Under the pieces are notes generated by a model, which saw only the letters and a program-made list of their open reading frames with translations, was not told where the DNA came from and ran no database searches. A DNA stretch of 64,000 nucleotides from JACKCD01 sp041390905 (lineage in GTDB: Bacteria > Chloroflexota > Anaerolineae > Promineifilales > Promineifilaceae), in the NCBI GenBank assembly GCA_041390905.1, contig JAWKPA010000012.1, forward strand, positions 930,001 through 994,000, read 5' to 3'. Numbering within the stretch: position 1 is the stretch's first letter; every line of letters begins with the position of its first letter. A program made the translations under genes and the position numbers. Shown piece after piece: positions 18,586 to 27,574 of the stretch.

Positions 18586-19545
18586 CTAAGGAGCCGGTGT
18601 AGGGGTAATGGGTTCGGGGGTGGAGCCGACAAGCTGGGGTTGGGGCAGGATGCGTTCGGCAAGAACGGTGTCGAGTTCATTCCAGGCTGTTTCCAAATCA
18701 GCGGCGGCGGTGGTGGGGTCATCGGGCAGGTTGGCAAAGGCCAGCGCCAGCCGCCCCTGCACCGCTTTGTAGCTTTCGGCCACAGTGACGCTGCTGGTGG
18801 TGACGAGCAAATCCATGGTGCGAACGGCCGTTTCCACATCGTCCCCCGCCAACCCCACATTGTTTTCCGCCAGCCGCAGCCGCGCCCGCGTAATCAGCTC
18901 CCACACGCGGAACAACGCCAGCACTTCACGTAGTTCCTGCGTCCGTTCGTCATTTTCTGCCGCCACCTGCAAATCGGTGACGGAGGTGTCAATAACGGCC
19001 GTTTGTTCCTGCAATGTTGTCACCGCCTCGTCAATTCGATCCACCGTTCCCCCCAGCGCGTCAACTTCCCCGCCGGTGCGGTTCAAATCCGCTTGCAGTG
19101 CCGTGATCGCATCCCCCAGCGAAGCAATGTCGTCGAGTGCCGTTTCACCGCTGCTGTTGGCGGCAACAAGCTGGCTGTTGAGGGCATCGAGCAGTTCGCC
19201 CTGGCGGGAAACAGAGTCAGAGAGGGCATCGGTAACGGCCGTTTGTTTCTCTGCCAGTGCCGCCAGTTCCCGCTCCGCCCCATCCAACTGCGCCTGCCGC
19301 GTCATTTGCGCCGTTTCCAATTCGTTGATTTGTGCTGTCAATGCCCCGATCTCCCGCGAATTGGCCTCGATTCTGACTGTTGTGCTGTTAAACGAACGCT
19401 GCATTTCCTGATAGGCAAAAAAGCCCAGCAGCGGCAGCCCCACCAAAAAAGCAATCAAAATCAGGGTGATGATCGTCGTGCGGAAAATCCAGTACAGGCT
19501 GCGCCCCAGCCGCTGACCGAAACCGGGTTGTGATTCTGAACTCAT
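18586..19545 (-). CDS. Membrane-anchored coiled-coil protein
   Basis: A 319-residue protein with one transmembrane helix near the N-terminus (about residues 20-42) and a long Ala/Leu/Gln-rich coiled coil (about 50-200) facing outside or inside the cell, then a helical C-terminal domain and a Pro/Thr tail. No catalytic motif is seen. It lies 90 nt downstream of a gene of similar design (19636-20592), and the two may form a pair. Function unknown; such architecture suits a structural or scaffolding role. Confidence 0.65.
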   Translation of the reverse strand: MSSESQPGFGQRLGRSLYWIFRTTIITLILIAFLVGLPLLGFFAYQEMQRSFNSTTVRIEANSREIGALTAQINELETAQMTRQAQLDGAERELAALAEKQTAVTDALSDSVSRQGELLDALNSQLVAANSSGETALDDIASLGDAITALQADLNRTGGEVDALGGTVDRIDEAVTTLQEQTAVIDTSVTDLQVAAENDERTQELREVLALFRVWELITRARLRLAENNVGLAGDDVETAVRTMDLLVTTSSVTVAESYKAVQGRLALAFANLPDDPTTAAADLETAWNELDTVLAERILPQPQLVGSTPEPITPTPAP

Positions 19546-19635
19546 AAGAAACTCCTGAAGGAGCAGGGGAGCAGGGGAGCAGAGGTGCAGAGGAGATTTC
19601 CCGCTGTTCCTTTGCTCCCCGCTTCCCCTGCCATA

Positions 19636-20592
19636 TTACCCTGATGGCGCAAAGGCGGTGGCCGTGGGGCGCGGTGTGCGGGTGGCGGGTGGCGGGGTGG
19701 TGGGCGTGGGGGCTGGGGTGGGTGTTTCGCTGGCGGTGGGAACGGCCGTTGGTGTACTCATTTCACCCGGCGGCACATCCAGCGTCAGCAGCAACTCCCG
19801 CAGCCGCGTCAAAAAGGTGTTGAACGTCTCAGCCGCCACTGTAATCGCGCCAATTTCCTGGTCTAACTGGGTTGTTGTTTCCGACAGCCCAGCGATGTTG
19901 GCCTGGGATGTCGCCACCGCGTGTGCTGCTGCGGTCAAATCGGCCTGGGCAGTGGCAATGTCGCCGCTGCTTTTCTGTTGTTGCAGCACCAAATCGCCGC
20001 TGCGGGTGGCAAGGATGCTGACGGCGTTGCTCAACTGCTCTACCTGCGCCGCCAAATCCCCTTGTGCGGCTTGCGCCCCGGCCAGTTCTTGCTGAATTTG
20101 GGCATCGGTGCGGCTAAAGGCGAGGGAGCCGCCGTTGATGGCGGCCAGGATTGCCAGCGTTGTTCCCACGCCAATGAATGCGCCAAGAACAACGGCGAGG
20201 GCGGCAAAGAGACAGCCGCGCCGTCGGGAGATGCCGGGCGTGGGCAGGGGAGGCATCATTTCCAGCCGGGGAGGTGGGGGAATGAGGGGTGGGTTGGTTA
20301 ACGGCCGTTCGTCTTCCGCGTCCCCTTTCCCAACTTCAATGGATTCGGAAACATGGATGAGAAGGTCATCGGCTTCATCCTGGTTGCCCACGGTAATTTG
20401 GTTGGCAAAAGCCAGCACCATGTGTTCGCTGATGCCAGAAACGGCCGTTAATCCCATAACCTCCCGAAACGGCCCCGTCGCTTCCCGGTGCGCCACAATC
20501 CGTGCCGCTAGATGTTCACCAATCCCTGGCAGCCGCGCCAGCACCTCTGCTTGCGCCAAATTAATGTTGATTAGCGTTTGCTCTTCAGCCAT
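19636..20592 (-). CDS. Helix-hairpin-helix protein with membrane and coiled-coil segments
   Basis: A 318-residue protein. Residues about 8-65 are a ComEA-type helix-hairpin-helix pair (NLAQAEVLARLPGIGEHLAA, then GLTAVSGI), which binds DNA in relatives. A transmembrane helix follows (about 135-160), then a coiled coil (about 170-265) and a Pro/Thr-rich tail. The layout (cytoplasmic HhH, membrane helix, external coiled coil) differs from ComEA, where the DNA-binding part is outside. Three palindromes (19741, 20300, 20440) lie inside. It is probably co-transcribed with 18586-19545. Role unknown. Confidence 0.7.
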   Translation of the reverse strand: MAEEQTLININLAQAEVLARLPGIGEHLAARIVAHREATGPFREVMGLTAVSGISEHMVLAFANQITVGNQDEADDLLIHVSESIEVGKGDAEDERPLTNPPLIPPPPRLEMMPPLPTPGISRRRGCLFAALAVVLGAFIGVGTTLAILAAINGGSLAFSRTDAQIQQELAGAQAAQGDLAAQVEQLSNAVSILATRSGDLVLQQQKSSGDIATAQADLTAAAHAVATSQANIAGLSETTTQLDQEIGAITVAAETFNTFLTRLRELLLTLDVPPGEMSTPTAVPTASETPTPAPTPTTPPPATRTPRPTATAFAPSG

Positions 20593-20658
20593 AACCCATA
20601 CCTGCTGTCGCTGATTACCGTTGACTGACAGTAGCTTACACTGTTGTAGCCGAAATAG

Positions 20659-21252
20659 CTACTGCCCCAAATAACCATCTGCTACCGCTTGTTCCAACGT
20701 CATCTTTGCCACTTCCCACAGCGTTTCCGACCCTTCGCGCATGTACTCTATGCGGGCAATAACCGTGTCAAACGTCAAATGATGCCTTTGCCACGACGAT
20801 GCTTCGCGGTTGGCGTAGTTGAGCAGCGTGGGTGCAACCCGGTCAACGGCAGCGGCAAATTTGGCATCGGCCGTCTCACGGGCTTCAAACTCTTCCCACA
20901 GCGCACGAAGCTCGGCTTGCTGGTCGGCCGGCAGCAGGCTAAAAAGGCGGTCGGCCGCTTGCTGCTCGCGGGCAGCCTTGGTGCCGTTGCCGCTGGTGTC
21001 AAAAAAGAAGGTGTCGCCAGCATCAATTTCTACGATGTCGTGAACCAGCACCATTTTAAGAACGCGAAACAGGTCTATGGGTTCGTTGGCATATTCGTGC
21101 AGCACCAGTGCCAGCATGGCAAGGTGCCAACTGTGTTCGGCGCTGTTCTCATAACGCTCGTTGGTGGTGATGCGTGTTTGCCGCAGAATGGTTTTGAGTT
21201 TGTCAATTTCGAGGATGAACTGAATTTGTTGGGTTAAACGGCCGTTAATCAT
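20659..21252 (-). CDS. HD-domain phosphohydrolase (YfbR/HDDC2-like)
   Basis: A 197-residue HD-superfamily protein. Metal-binding residues are seen in ENSAEHSWHLA (first His) and VLVHDIVEIDAGD (HD pair plus Glu/Asp), and a later Asp in AVDRVAPTLLNY. This arrangement is that of 5'-deoxynucleotidases such as YfbR. Expected reaction: dephosphorylation of deoxynucleoside 5'-monophosphates; substrate inferred from the family. The start codon region is overlapped by AACGGCCGTT (21237-21246), read as NGR. No obvious operon partner. Confidence 0.82.
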   Translation of the reverse strand: MINGRLTQQIQFILEIDKLKTILRQTRITTNERYENSAEHSWHLAMLALVLHEYANEPIDLFRVLKMVLVHDIVEIDAGDTFFFDTSGNGTKAAREQQAADRLFSLLPADQQAELRALWEEFEARETADAKFAAAVDRVAPTLLNYANREASSWQRHHLTFDTVIARIEYMREGSETLWEVAKMTLEQAVADGYLGQ

Positions 21253-21271
21253 ATCTAAAAAATCGCGTAGC

Positions 21272-21289
21272 CGAGGTTTCCAAGCCTCG
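21272..21289. repeat. CGAGG...CCTCG hairpin repeat
   Basis: CGAGGTTTCCAAGCCTCG is a member of the family also found at 17373 and 61480. It lies between the HD gene and the bS21 terminator. Confidence 0.7.
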
Positions 21290-21313
21290 CTTTGTGTGCC
21301 TACGCCTTGTCCA

Positions 21314-21353
21314 ATAAAAAAGAAACCCCCTGACCAGAGCTGATCAAGGGGGG
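21314..21353 (-). terminator. Intrinsic terminator of rpsU
   Basis: On the minus strand a stem CCCCCTTGATCA / TGGTCAGGGGG is followed by TTTCTTTTTT. It lies 22 nt after the bS21 stop. Confidence 0.9.
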
Positions 21354-21375
21354 CCGACTAGATAATGGAAGGCGC

Positions 21376-21597
21376 TCATTGTGGAGCCACTTTCTTCTTA
21401 TCGCCACGTGCTTTTTTCTTCAAGCGGCGGATGGCCTTTTTCTTTTCAATCCGATCGAGTTCGCTTTTGGAAACAAACCAGCGCTTACGCCGAACGTCAG
21501 ACAAAACCTTGCTCTTCATCACCGCTTTCTTGAAGCGGCGCAGCAGTTGCTCTGGTGTTTCGCTATCGCGTGCTACAACTTTTGGCAGAGTACTCAC
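21376..21597 (-). CDS. rpsU: Ribosomal protein bS21
   Basis: A small basic protein with the bS21 pattern (PEQLLRRFKKAV, RKRWFVSKSEL, RRLKKKA). It belongs to the 30S platform and aids initiation. The longest frame starts with GTG at 21597, but the strong AAGGAGG directly abuts that GTG and leaves no spacer. The fourth codon, CTG (21586-21588), is 8 nt after AAGGAGG and would give the family-like start PKVVARDSE. The true start may therefore be CTG at 21588. A clear intrinsic terminator follows. It is monocistronic. Confidence 0.9.
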   Translation of the reverse strand: MSTLPKVVARDSETPEQLLRRFKKAVMKSKVLSDVRRKRWFVSKSELDRIEKKKAIRRLKKKARGDKKKVAPQ

Positions 21598-22004
21598 CTC
21601 CTTCTTGGTAAAAATTCAACAATCGTCAATTCTAACGGCTTTTAGCGACTTTTGCCAGACGAATTCGCACCACTTTTTTCCCAGGTTACGCAAAATTCAC
21701 GATTCGGTCGTGGGTTGTGTGTCTGGCTATGTTATAATTTTATGGGAAGTATTCTGTTTAATATCCGCATTGGTTGTTCCTTGTTTAATATGAGATGTAA
21801 TGAGCAACTCCTATGATCTATGGGTTCAATCAAGAATAACTTTGCAATTCCAGAAGTTTAACCTCTCGCAGAAGTTGACCTTCTAAAGCCCAAGTTATTA
21901 ACAAACGAACTCTATGTAGTGATGTCGGTGGAAAGTGGGTCTGCTGATGCTTGTTTAAAGGGCGACATCCAGATTAAACCTGATGCGTTATAAGAGATGT
22001 ATGT
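21598..22004. other. Intergenic region between divergent rpsU and kinase
   Basis: No gene is seen in these 407 bp. They hold the rpsU leader, an isolated TATAAT on the plus strand (21733-21738) with no good -35, and a degenerate AGAAGTTNAACTTCT-type repeat pair at about 21850-21885. Promoters for both genes should lie here but are not convincing by eye. Confidence 0.5.
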
Positions 22005-24143
22005 ATGAGTGGCGAATTCATCCTGGTTATTGATGACAGTAAAGAAATTATTACCCATTTGACAGAGCGCGTGCTGCCGACGTTCGGCTATAAAACGTTG
22101 GCGACCAATAACGGCCGTTCTGGTCTACAAATGATCCGCAAGCACAAACCCGATCTCATCATGCTGGACTACAACCTGCCTGAGATGACCGGTATAGACA
22201 TATTGCAAGAGATGGCACAGGAATCCATTAGCATTCCCGTCATCCTCATGACTGGCTACGGTTCCGAGTTGGCCGCCATTGAAGCCTTTCGTTTGGGCAT
22301 CAAAGATTATCTTATCAAGCCCTTCACCGTAGACGAAGTGGTTGAAACCATTGAACATGCCTTGTCCGAAAAGCGGCTGTTGCAGGGGCAGGAAGAAATG
22401 GCCGAGCAGTTGCGCCGTCTTAAAGTGGAAATGAGCCGCCAAACGCAGCAGATGAAAACCTTGTTTCGTATAGGCAAAGCAATCACATCCCTGCTTAGCG
22501 TTGACCAGGTGCTGGAGCGCGTTCTGGAAGCCGCTACTTTTTTGACCAGCGCCGAAGAAAGCGCCATTTGGCTGCCTGATAAAATGGGCAACCGAATGCA
22601 GTTTTACGGCGGAGCCAAGGGGAGTAGTAATAAGGCAACCAAATCATTACCCGCTCACCATTCGCAATTGCGCCAGGTACTGCAAACCGGGCAATCACTG
22701 CGTGAATCCCTGTTTACCGGCAGTGGCATTGAAGTGGCCGAAGGGTATTTTGCCCGTGCGGTGGTGCATGTACCGCTCAAGCTGCGCGGCGATACCATTG
22801 GCATTTTGACGGTGAGCAACCAGCTTGCCCCCCGTTCCTTTAGCAAGCGCGACGAATTTTTGCTTTCCTTTTTGGCCGATTATGCGGCCATTGCCCTGGA
22901 AAATGCCCAGGTGTATCAGGAAACCGACCAGGCACTGGCGCGGCGGCTGGAAGAGTTAAATACGCTGATTGAAATTACCCGCACCGTGACATCATCGTTG
23001 GATATGAACGAGGTTGTGAATTTGGCGATTAAGCAAGTACATAAAAGCTGGCAGATCGAGGCCGCTTCTGTGTGGCTGCTGGATGAAGCCAAGCAGACGT
23101 TGCGTGTTCTGACCAATGTTGGCACGCCGCCAGAGAAACTGGCGCGGCTACAGATACCCGTGGGCGAGGGCTTTGTGGGGCATGTGGCCGAAACGGCGCG
23201 GGTGGTGTACACCAACGATGTGGCCTCACACCCGCTCCATTATCGCAAGGCCGATGTTCAAACCGGTTTTTTTACCCGTTCCATTTTGTGTGTACCGCTA
23301 GTGTTTCGCGGCAGCGTTATTGGGGTATTGCAGCTTTTAAACAAGCGGGATGGCGATTTTGATGAGGCGGATGCTGACAAGGCGTTGGCGATTGCCTCAG
23401 CGGTGGCAATTGCGCTCACCAATGCCGTGTTGTTTGAAGAAGCCGAAGCTACGAAGCAGTATAAAGATGATTTTGTGGCAACCATTTCCCACGATATGCG
23501 TTCGCCGCTGGCGACGATTAGTGGGTTTGTGGCTGAACTGCCTTTGGCGGGCAACCTGAATGAGGCGCAGCAGGTGCATGTGCAGCATATTGACCGGGCG
23601 GCCAGCCATATGATGGATTTGGTTAATGGCTTACTGGATTTAGCCAAGGTTAGTGACCCGCAGGAGCGTTCGCTGCGGCCGCTTGATGTGGCGGGGCTGG
23701 TGCAGGGCGTGGTGCAGGAATTTCAGGGGCAGGCGTGGGGGCGCAATATTACGCTGTCGCTGGATACGCCATCGTCGCTGCCGTTGGTGGAAGCGGATGC
23801 GGTGCAACTGCGCAGCGCGATTGGCAATTTGATTGATAATGCGATTAAATATTCGTATGAGAATCAATCGGTTGAGGTTTCAGTTACAGCAGACGGTCGA
23901 AATGTATTGGTGCAGGTGGCTGACCAAGGGGTGGGGATTACTGAGTTGGAGATGCCCCACATTTTTGAGAAATTTTACCGGGGGAAGTTGGTTAACGGCC
24001 GTGGTGGGGCTGGTCTGGGGCTGGCCCTGGTGCGTTCTATTGCCGTGGCGCACGGGGGCAGTGTGTGGGCCGAAAGCCGTGGCGATGAAGGCAGCATTTT
24101 TACGCTGCGTTTGCCGGTTATGGTGCCAAGAGCGATTGCCTAG
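22005..24143 (+). CDS. Hybrid response regulator-histidine kinase (REC-GAF-GAF-HK)
   Basis: A 712-residue cytoplasmic protein with a receiver first: REC about residues 5-122 (phospho-acceptor Asp55 in IMLDYNLP, Lys in IKPF). A short coiled coil, two GAF domains (about 155-305 and 320-475), HisKA (phospho-His in TISHDMRSP, about residue 497) and HATPase (NLIDNAIKYS, DQGVGI, FEKFYRG, GAGLGLAL) follow. It has no transmembrane helix, so it senses internal signals or receives a phosphate at its own REC. No output regulator adjoins it. The palindrome at 22110 is read as NGR inside the REC domain. Confidence 0.9.
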   Translation: MSGEFILVIDDSKEIITHLTERVLPTFGYKTLATNNGRSGLQMIRKHKPDLIMLDYNLPEMTGIDILQEMAQESISIPVILMTGYGSELAAIEAFRLGIKDYLIKPFTVDEVVETIEHALSEKRLLQGQEEMAEQLRRLKVEMSRQTQQMKTLFRIGKAITSLLSVDQVLERVLEAATFLTSAEESAIWLPDKMGNRMQFYGGAKGSSNKATKSLPAHHSQLRQVLQTGQSLRESLFTGSGIEVAEGYFARAVVHVPLKLRGDTIGILTVSNQLAPRSFSKRDEFLLSFLADYAAIALENAQVYQETDQALARRLEELNTLIEITRTVTSSLDMNEVVNLAIKQVHKSWQIEAASVWLLDEAKQTLRVLTNVGTPPEKLARLQIPVGEGFVGHVAETARVVYTNDVASHPLHYRKADVQTGFFTRSILCVPLVFRGSVIGVLQLLNKRDGDFDEADADKALAIASAVAIALTNAVLFEEAEATKQYKDDFVATISHDMRSPLATISGFVAELPLAGNLNEAQQVHVQHIDRAASHMMDLVNGLLDLAKVSDPQERSLRPLDVAGLVQGVVQEFQGQAWGRNITLSLDTPSSLPLVEADAVQLRSAIGNLIDNAIKYSYENQSVEVSVTADGRNVLVQVADQGVGITELEMPHIFEKFYRGKLVNGRGGAGLGLALVRSIAVAHGGSVWAESRGDEGSIFTLRLPVMVPRAIA

Positions 24144-24154
24144 CAGCCTGTGGG

Positions 24155-24256
24155 AAAAAGAAAATGGATGCGCGGATAACGCGGATCAGAGCGGATTTTC
24201 GCGGATAAACAAGATAAAAATCCGCGTTGATTCCTATAAATCCGCGTCATCGGCGC
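24155..24256. repeat. GCGGAT/ATCCGC repeat cluster
   Basis: Short units GCGGATAA, GCGGATCA, GCGGATTT and their complement AATCCGCGT form a loose inverted repeat between the kinase and the hydrolase gene. A related cluster is at 37412-37500, and similar GTCCGCG units occur inside the GT39 gene near 49065-49095. Confidence 0.6.
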
Positions 24257-24294
24257 ATCTATGCAGGCTGTACCGACAAGTTCCCAGCCCGCTT

Positions 24295-25425
24295 GTGAAC
24301 CGACAATTGATTGTTTTTGGGCGAACCGTGGTTCTGTGGGGCTGCGGTTTGTTGTTTTTGTTGGCAGGGTGTGGGCAGGAGCGTGTGGATGTAGTGGTGC
24401 CGACTGTGCATCCAACGGCCGTTTTTGCAACCCTGCCCATAGCGACGAAAACGGCCGTTTTTCCCACTGCCCTCCCATCTCCCCAACCCACCGTCACATT
24501 TACCCCTGCCGCCACCGCGACGGTAGAGCCGACCCCAGCGGCCACCGCCACCATGACTCCCGACCCCTACCCACCATATGCCATTGACGCTTTAGCCGCC
24601 CGCAGCTATGGTGGCGGCGAACTGGAGATTGTTGAGACGCTGGAGGAAACGGATTTGTTTACCCGCTATCTGATTCGCTACCCCAGCGATGGGCTGACGA
24701 TCTATGGCTTTATGAATGTGCCGCATGAGGGGGTAAAGTTTCCGCTGGTTGTGCTGCTGCATGGCTACATTGATCCGGCCGTTTACCAAACGGTAGACTA
24801 CACGCGCCGCTATGCTGATGCGCTGGCGGAGGCTGGCTTTTTTGTTATTCACCCCAATTTGCGTGGCTTTCCGCCGTCGGATAATGGCGACGACCGCTTT
24901 CGCGTGGGGTTGGCGGTGGATGTGTTGAATTTGCTGGCGATTGTGCGGGCGCAAAGCCAGGACCCGGTGGGGACGCTGCGCCGGGTGGATGCTGACCATA
25001 TTTATTTGTGGGGTCACAGCATGGGGGGCGGGGTGGCACTGCGCGTGGCAGTGGTGAACCCGGCCGATTATTTGCGCGGGGTGGTGCTGTATGGGGCGAT
25101 GAGTGGTGACGAGGGCTGGAATTATGAGCGTATTCAGGTGTGGAGCGGGGGGCAGAATGGGGCGTTTGAGTTAGCGGCGGGGCAGGAGATATTAACGGCC
25201 GTTTCCCCCATCAACCACCTAAACCGCCTGCAAGCCCCCATCAGTATTCACCACAGCGACGCCGATGATGTAGTGCCTTATGCCTGGGCGGTGGATTTAT
25301 GCGAACGGCTGACGGCCATGGCGCACCCGGTGGACTGCTATACCTACCACGCCCAGCCCCACACCTTTAACGGGGAGCAAGATCGGCTGTTTATGGAGCG
25401 GGTGGCGCGGTTTTTTGGCGATTAG
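24295..25425 (+). CDS. Lipoprotein alpha/beta hydrolase (prolyl oligopeptidase-like)
   Basis: A 376-residue secreted hydrolase. The start is taken as GTG at 24295: it is followed by a hydrophobic stretch and lipobox LLAGC, while the frame upstream reads through repeats and overlaps the kinase gene. A Thr/Pro linker (about residues 30-85) leads to an alpha/beta hydrolase domain with HGYIDPA (oxyanion), GHSMGG (nucleophile Ser) and HSDADDVVP (acid). The catalytic His is probably in HAQPHTF. It is closest in pattern to dienelactone hydrolase/S9 peptidases; substrate unknown. The stop codon TAG belongs to the repeat that follows. Confidence 0.78.
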   Translation: MNRQLIVFGRTVVLWGCGLLFLLAGCGQERVDVVVPTVHPTAVFATLPIATKTAVFPTALPSPQPTVTFTPAATATVEPTPAATATMTPDPYPPYAIDALAARSYGGGELEIVETLEETDLFTRYLIRYPSDGLTIYGFMNVPHEGVKFPLVVLLHGYIDPAVYQTVDYTRRYADALAEAGFFVIHPNLRGFPPSDNGDDRFRVGLAVDVLNLLAIVRAQSQDPVGTLRRVDADHIYLWGHSMGGGVALRVAVVNPADYLRGVVLYGAMSGDEGWNYERIQVWSGGQNGAFELAAGQEILTAVSPINHLNRLQAPISIHHSDADDVVPYAWAVDLCERLTAMAHPVDCYTYHAQPHTFNGEQDRLFMERVARFFGD

Positions 25426-25487
25426 AGATTGGAGATTGGAGATTGGCGAGGCTTCCAATCTCTAATCGCCAATCTCCACCAACGCCT
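25425..25487. repeat. GAGATTG inverted repeat shared by two convergent gene ends
   Basis: Left arm of GAGATTG units (25425-25446), loop, right arm of CAATCTC units (to 25487). The left arm supplies the stop of the plus-strand hydrolase and the right arm encodes the last residues (EIGD and stop) of the minus-strand C39-like protein. It is one of nine copies in the window (38880, 44913, 45820, 50511, 51922, 54741, 58467, 60415). Confidence 0.85.
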
Positions 25488-26766
25488 GTTCAGCCAGCGC
25501 ATAACCGGGGCGAAGCTGGGCGGCGCGTTTGAAGGCGAGGGTGGCAGCGTCGGTTTGGCCAAGGGCGCGGAGGGCAAGCCCCTGATAATAATAGGTTTCC
25601 TCCACGTTGCGGCCGCCCTGGCTGATGAGGGTGGCTTCGGCCAGGGTTAACACGTCGTCATAACGGCCGTTTGCCAGATACGCTTCATACGGTTGGAACT
25701 GATACCACAACATGCGCGGTGGCAATCCCAGCAGCCGTGCCTGGTCAAAAGCGGTGGCGGCTTCTTGCCACAGGGCGGCATCATTGGTTTGGGCGGCTAA
25801 CTGCGCCAAACTGCTGCCCCGGTTAAACCAGGCAAAAGGATTAGCCGGGTCAGCCTCCAGGTCGGCCTGGGCGCGGTCGGCGGCGGGCTGCCAGTTGTTT
25901 GCGGGGCCGAGGATGCGGGAAACGGCCGTTTCCTGTTCTGGCCGATAAACCACCAGCAGCGTGTCGTTAAAATGCTGCCAATACGGCAGTAGGTCAGCAT
26001 AGGCCAGCAGGTCGCCCGTCCCTTCCCATGGCCCCAGCAGCGTGTCGAGTGTTAAAAACGCTTGCTGCCCCTCATCATATCCCGCCAACGTCAGGTAATG
26101 GCCGATCCAGCCTTCTTCTTCACTGTGAATCAACCCCTTTTCGATGATCACCGGGATGCCCGCTGCCAGCAGTTCCTTTAGCTGGCGCAGCGTGCCGCCG
26201 CTGTTGGCGCGGGCGCGAAGGGGCGTTTGCTCATTGACATAAGCCACCATTTCCCATGGGGTAACGTTGCGGTCTTCGTAACGTGGGCGAATGTGGGACG
26301 CGACAGCAAATTGGTCGGTTTCTTGGCCGTAGTAGTTGAGGCTGATGGTAAGGTTGGTGGGACCGCAGTTGTTGAATTTTTGTGGGATGATGTGGAGGTT
26401 GTCGAGAGTGACGGCGGCCGGCAGGGGGTCGGGGGTGGCGGTGGGTGGCGATGGGTTAACGGCCGTTTCTGCTGATATTGTGGCTGTTGCTGCCGGGGTG
26501 GTGCTGGGGGTAAAAACGGCCGTTGGTGTTACACTGCGCGTAGCCGTGCTGCTTGGCAGTTGTATTGTAGGCAACGTTGGCAGATTGGGCGTAGGTAGTG
26601 CCGGTGGCAGCGGCGTTGTGATGGCAACCAGCACCGATTGCGGCAAGTAATAGCGCCAGCGCCCCGGAATATTGTCCACAAGCTGGGGTAAGAAAAACCA
26701 GCTTACCACACTGCCGACCAACAACATGGCACCTAGCCATAAACCAAGACGGATTCGTTGCGTCAT
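25462..26766 (-). CDS. Membrane-anchored C39-like peptidase with TPR tail
   Basis: A 434-residue protein; the ATG at 26766 is used because a transmembrane helix follows directly (about residues 8-27). A Thr/Pro linker (about 40-115) leads to a papain-like C39_2 domain with the Cys in NNCGPTNL, His in GHYLTLAGYD and Asp in LTLDTLLG. The C-terminal 140 residues form two or three TPR units (FAWFNRGSSLAQLA, YYQGLALRALGQ). It probably cleaves or binds peptides outside the membrane. The final EIGD is encoded by an inverted repeat. Palindromes at 25662, 25920, 26458 and 26515. Confidence 0.8.
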   Translation of the reverse strand: MTQRIRLGLWLGAMLLVGSVVSWFFLPQLVDNIPGRWRYYLPQSVLVAITTPLPPALPTPNLPTLPTIQLPSSTATRSVTPTAVFTPSTTPAATATISAETAVNPSPPTATPDPLPAAVTLDNLHIIPQKFNNCGPTNLTISLNYYGQETDQFAVASHIRPRYEDRNVTPWEMVAYVNEQTPLRARANSGGTLRQLKELLAAGIPVIIEKGLIHSEEEGWIGHYLTLAGYDEGQQAFLTLDTLLGPWEGTGDLLAYADLLPYWQHFNDTLLVVYRPEQETAVSRILGPANNWQPAADRAQADLEADPANPFAWFNRGSSLAQLAAQTNDAALWQEAATAFDQARLLGLPPRMLWYQFQPYEAYLANGRYDDVLTLAEATLISQGGRNVEETYYYQGLALRALGQTDAATLAFKRAAQLRPGYALAEQALVEIGD

Positions 26767-26858
26767 GGTGCAAGCATAGCGCAATTTGGGGCAGTTGGGA
26801 ATGATGCGAAAAAAGGCTTGGCTCCCCCCGATCAACAGGGAAACATCATCACAGCATG

Positions 26859-27368
26859 TTATGTTTGAGGCACAACACGTGAATGCCCATTCAAGGCTTT
26901 GGCAGACTGTTCTGTGTGTTTGCGCACATCAATCAACGATTGGATAAATTCGTTGGTTGGTAAACGCTCCTGCCGTAAGAACTGCGGGTGGTTGTATTGT
27001 TTACGTAAAACTACCTGTGCCACAAGTTCTTGTGTGTCTGTAGTTGCTGCCACATAGCCACTGCTCTGGAGGGTGTTGTTAGCCAGAGTGTGAGTACGCG
27101 GATCCGCCAGCAAAGTGGTGATACATTGGCGATTGCCAGGGAAAATGACCATTTGAAAACAATCTTGCTTGTAGACTTCATCCAGCGTATGGTCTGGCTG
27201 GACGATGATGCCGTGGGTTCCACGCACGGGGTTGCTGTTGGGGCTAATCAAATAGGCTGGTAAGCCAGCGTCCCGCATTTTTGCCACGGCTGACAAGGCA
27301 AACTCATCATCATATCCGGATGTTAACAAAATGCCTATGCACTGCGAACTGGCACATGATCTTAACAT
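26859..27368 (-). CDS. DJ-1/PfpI-like protein lacking the nucleophile
   Basis: A 169-residue protein taken from the ATG at 27368. The first part resembles the DJ-1/PfpI fold (ILLTSGYDDEFAL, a His-Gly-Ile-x-V strand GTHGIIVQPD, then VIFPGNRQC). The expected catalytic Cys in a nucleophile elbow about 25 residues later is missing and the C-terminal third is unrelated, so it is either a non-enzymatic relative or a decayed gene. The assignment rests on the spacing of these short motifs only. A possible small RNA or attenuator lies upstream on the same strand. Confidence 0.45.
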   Translation of the reverse strand: MLRSCASSQCIGILLTSGYDDEFALSAVAKMRDAGLPAYLISPNSNPVRGTHGIIVQPDHTLDEVYKQDCFQMVIFPGNRQCITTLLADPRTHTLANNTLQSSGYVAATTDTQELVAQVVLRKQYNHPQFLRQERLPTNEFIQSLIDVRKHTEQSAKALNGHSRVVPQT

Positions 27369-27472
27369 AATACATATCCTTTTGTTATGGAGTTTTATGC
27401 AGTACCAGCAAGCGTAGATAGGTGAGTGAATGAAGAATGAGGCCGCTGCAATGACACAGGCTGGTTGTGGCA

Positions 27473-27574
27473 AGAAAAAACCACGCTGTGGGGCGTGGTA
27501 GGCATAATTGGTTTGCTAATCCAATGGTACTGCAAAAAGCCCCCCAAAACTGACAACCAAAACCAGCAATTATA
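27473..27574 (-). ncRNA. Candidate short transcript or attenuated leader
   Basis: On the minus strand TATAAT (27569-27574) is preceded by weak -35 options. About 90 nt later comes a good intrinsic terminator (CCACGC, loop CCCACA, GCGTGG, then TTTTTT, ending near 27473). The next gene on that strand starts about 100 nt further on (27368). The transcript could be a small RNA or a leader with an attenuator for the DJ-1-like gene. Pattern evidence only. Confidence 0.4.

Noticed and set aside
13179..20592. Long frames antisense to the oxidase, DegV and coiled-coil genes
   Set aside because: They are shadows with Arg/Ser/Ala-rich composition, no ribosome sites and no family pattern.
23833..24294. 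N-terminal extension of the alpha/beta hydrolase overlapping the kinase gene
   Set aside because: The frame there is the shadow of the HATPase domain and of repeats; signal peptide and lipobox begin right after GTG 24295.
26859..27473. Longer start of the DJ-1-like gene at 27473
   Set aside because: The extra N-terminal residues are Cys/Ile-rich without a signal pattern and run into the candidate terminator; ATG 27368 fits the fold.
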